From NCBI GenBank assembly GCA_945895265.1, contig CAMDEF010000007.1, positions 1 through 64,000 of the forward strand: 64,000 bases of DNA, in the 5' to 3' direction. The DNA comes from Bordetella parapertussis (lineage in GTDB: Bacteria > Pseudomonadota > Gammaproteobacteria > Burkholderiales > Burkholderiaceae_B). A program made the position numbers and the translations under genes. This document shows, in pieces, positions 62,681-64,000 of this stretch (positions are counted from its first letter, which is position 1; each line of letters opens with the position of its first letter). The notes beneath the pieces are model-generated. The model was not told the origin of the DNA, did no database searches, and saw only the letters and a program-made list of their open reading frames with translations.

Positions 62681-64000
62681 CTAGAGCAACTTAGCTTGGT
62701 GCTGCACAAGCGATGCGTCGTTGGCCTCAATCACCGTGAGAGCTGTCATATTGACAATGCGGCGCACTGTCGCGCTCGTGGTCAGTATGTGCACCGGTGC
62801 GTTGGCGCCCAATAAGAAGGGTCCAACAGCCACGTTGCCGCCAGAAATGGTTTTCAGCAAGTTATAGGCAATGTTGCCAGAGTCAACATTGGGGCACACC
62901 AACAAATTCGCTGAACCTTTTAAGGTCGAGGATGGCAAAATCTTCATGCGCAACGCCTCGTCTAAGGCGCAATCACCATGCATCTCACCGTCAACCTCAA
63001 GCTCAGGAGCCTGCTCTCGAATCAACGCAAGAGCCCGTTGCATCTTGGCACCCGAGGCCGAACTGCCTGAACCAAAGTTTGAACGCGAAAGCAAGGCAAC
63101 CTTTGGCACTAAATTTAAACGCCGCATTTGTGCTGCTGCCGAGATCGTGAACTCGGCAATTTTCTCGGCAGTTGGGTCGTCGTTGACGTGTGTATCGACC
63201 AACGCCAACGTCTGCTCGGGCAACAACAAAATATTCATCGCGGCGTACGTCGAGGTGCCTTGCTGTTTTCCAATAACTTGATCGATATAACGCAGATGGT
63301 TGGCATAACCGCTGACGGTGCCACAAATCATGCCATCGGCATCCCCCATTTTGACCATCGAGGCGCCAATCAACGTTAAGCGGCGACGCATTTCAACCCG
63401 GGCCATTTCTTTGGTCACGCCACTTCGGCACATTTTTTCCCAGTAGGCTGTCCAATATTGATGAAAGCGCGGGTCAAAATCTGGATCGGTCACTTCAACA
63501 TCTTCGCCCAAACGCAAGCGTAAACCAAACTTTTCAATGCGGGCTTTCAACACTGCAGGGCGCCCGACCAAGATGGGCTTTGCCAGTTTTTCGTCAACGA
63601 TCACTTGCACCGCGCGTAAGACACGCTCATCTTCGCCCTCGGTGAACACGATACGTGTCCGACCACCTGAGCGAACGTGCGATTTGGCGCCTGCAAACAG
63701 TGGCTTCATAAATGCACCCGAGCGATAGACAAACTGCTCAAGCTGCTCGACATAGCTCTCTAGGTCAGCGATTGGGCGAGTTGCCACGCCGCACTCCATC
63801 GCAGCTTTAGCCACGGCAGGCGCGATACGCACAATCAACCGCGGATCAAAAGGCTTGGGGATGAAGGAATTAGGACCAAACGCCACATCATATTGACCAT
63901 AGGCGGCGGCAACCACCTCGCTTTGCTCTTCTTGGGCAAGCTTGGCAATCGCCACGACCGCCGCCTTTTCCATTTCGCGCGTAATCGTCGTGGCACCAAC
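62681..64000 (-). CDS. maeB: NADP-dependent malic enzyme, C-terminal part (runs off right edge)
   Basis: The frame is open to the window edge, so the N-terminal half of the gene lies outside. The visible 439 residues include the end of the malic-enzyme domain (FGPNSFIPKPFDPRL, VAKAAMECGVATRPI) and the phosphotransacetylase-like C-terminal domain (RIVFTEGEDERVLRA, GTSTYAAMNILLLPEQ, CPNVDSGNIAYNLLK) typical of the large MaeB class. It decarboxylates malate to pyruvate giving NADPH; the C-terminal domain binds acetyl-CoA as a regulator. An internal ATG at 63973 is not the start, since conserved VGATTITRE precedes it. Confidence 0.93.
   Translation of the reverse strand, partial: VGATTITREMEKAAVVAIAKLAQEEQSEVVAAAYGQYDVAFGPNSFIPKPFDPRLIVRIAPAVAKAAMECGVATRPIADLESYVEQLEQFVYRSGAFMKPLFAGAKSHVRSGGRTRIVFTEGEDERVLRAVQVIVDEKLAKPILVGRPAVLKARIEKFGLRLRLGEDVEVTDPDFDPRFHQYWTAYWEKMCRSGVTKEMARVEMRRRLTLIGASMVKMGDADGMICGTVSGYANHLRYIDQVIGKQQGTSTYAAMNILLLPEQTLALVDTHVNDDPTAEKIAEFTISAAAQMRRLNLVPKVALLSRSNFGSGSSASGAKMQRALALIREQAPELEVDGEMHGDCALDEALRMKILPSSTLKGSANLLVCPNVDSGNIAYNLLKTISGGNVAVGPFLLGANAPVHILTTSATVRRIVNMTALTVIEANDASLVQHQAKLL

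Overview
The window reads as a chromosomal segment of a betaproteobacterium of order Burkholderiales, most likely family Alcaligenaceae (Bordetella/Achromobacter relatives). This is inferred from protein family content and gene order: several Bug-type periplasmic binding proteins of the tripartite tricarboxylate transporter class, a tandem double-length UvrA, pabB-pabC, a glutaryl-CoA dehydrogenase beside a TPP enzyme, and the central-metabolism block tkt-gap-pgk / fba-purC-purE-purK-tsaC. I see no rRNA, tRNA, insertion sequence, prophage or CRISPR array. No stretch above about 210 bases lacks a gene.

Left part (1-5129): start of an unidentified gene at the edge, an MBL-fold lactonase-like hydrolase, a 4HBT thioesterase, a PaaY-like hexapeptide protein, a small heavy-metal-binding protein, an orphan Phd/YefM antitoxin, ettA, and an acidic unknown protein. 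Next come two large minus-strand blocks. The first (5126-10779) is a peptide-type ABC importer in the order binding protein, two permeases, two ATPases. It has a recognisable promoter and a 13-bp stem-loop between the binding-protein and permease genes. The second (10986-19758) is a catabolic cluster: ADP-forming acyl-CoA synthetase, DUF35 Zn-ribbon protein, thiolase-like protein without the usual active-site cysteine, Bug protein, PRISE-type reductase, AtuA-like pair and cyclase-family hydrolase. A 43-residue basic protein with its own Shine-Dalgarno and terminator sits just before a 1920-residue double UvrA, followed by pabB and pabC.

Middle part (28037-42446): a minus-strand 2-hydroxyacid cluster (Bug protein, D-2-hydroxyacid dehydrogenase, RraA/HMG-aldolase-like protein, FMN-dependent 2-hydroxyacid oxidase), then tcdA. 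A plus-strand run follows: MFS transporter, ChaC-like cyclotransferase, pdxH, flavin reductase, FAD oxidoreductase, AidB-type acyl-CoA dehydrogenase, acetolactate-synthase-like TPP enzyme and gcdH, closed by a strong terminator.

Right part (42513-64000): hipBA with a long operator-like dyad abutting the hipB start; tsaC-purK-purE-purC; brnTA with two upstream inverted repeats; and fba. Then a 6.8-kb segment holds a methyltransferase, mogA, a NitT/TauT-type ABC importer, a 27-bp tandem dyad array, cbpM-cbpA and a DHCW cupin. The window ends with pgk, gap, tkt, rsmE, a barstar-like orphan and the 3' part of maeB. Two toxin-antitoxin modules flank the fba/pur block, and pyk is not found between pgk and fba.

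The points most worth a second look are the Cys-less thiolase plus DUF35 pair in its catabolic cluster, a duplicated gene junction inside that pair, the hipBA dyad with a possibly leaderless hipB, the 27-bp dyad array, and the small basic protein upstream of the double UvrA.
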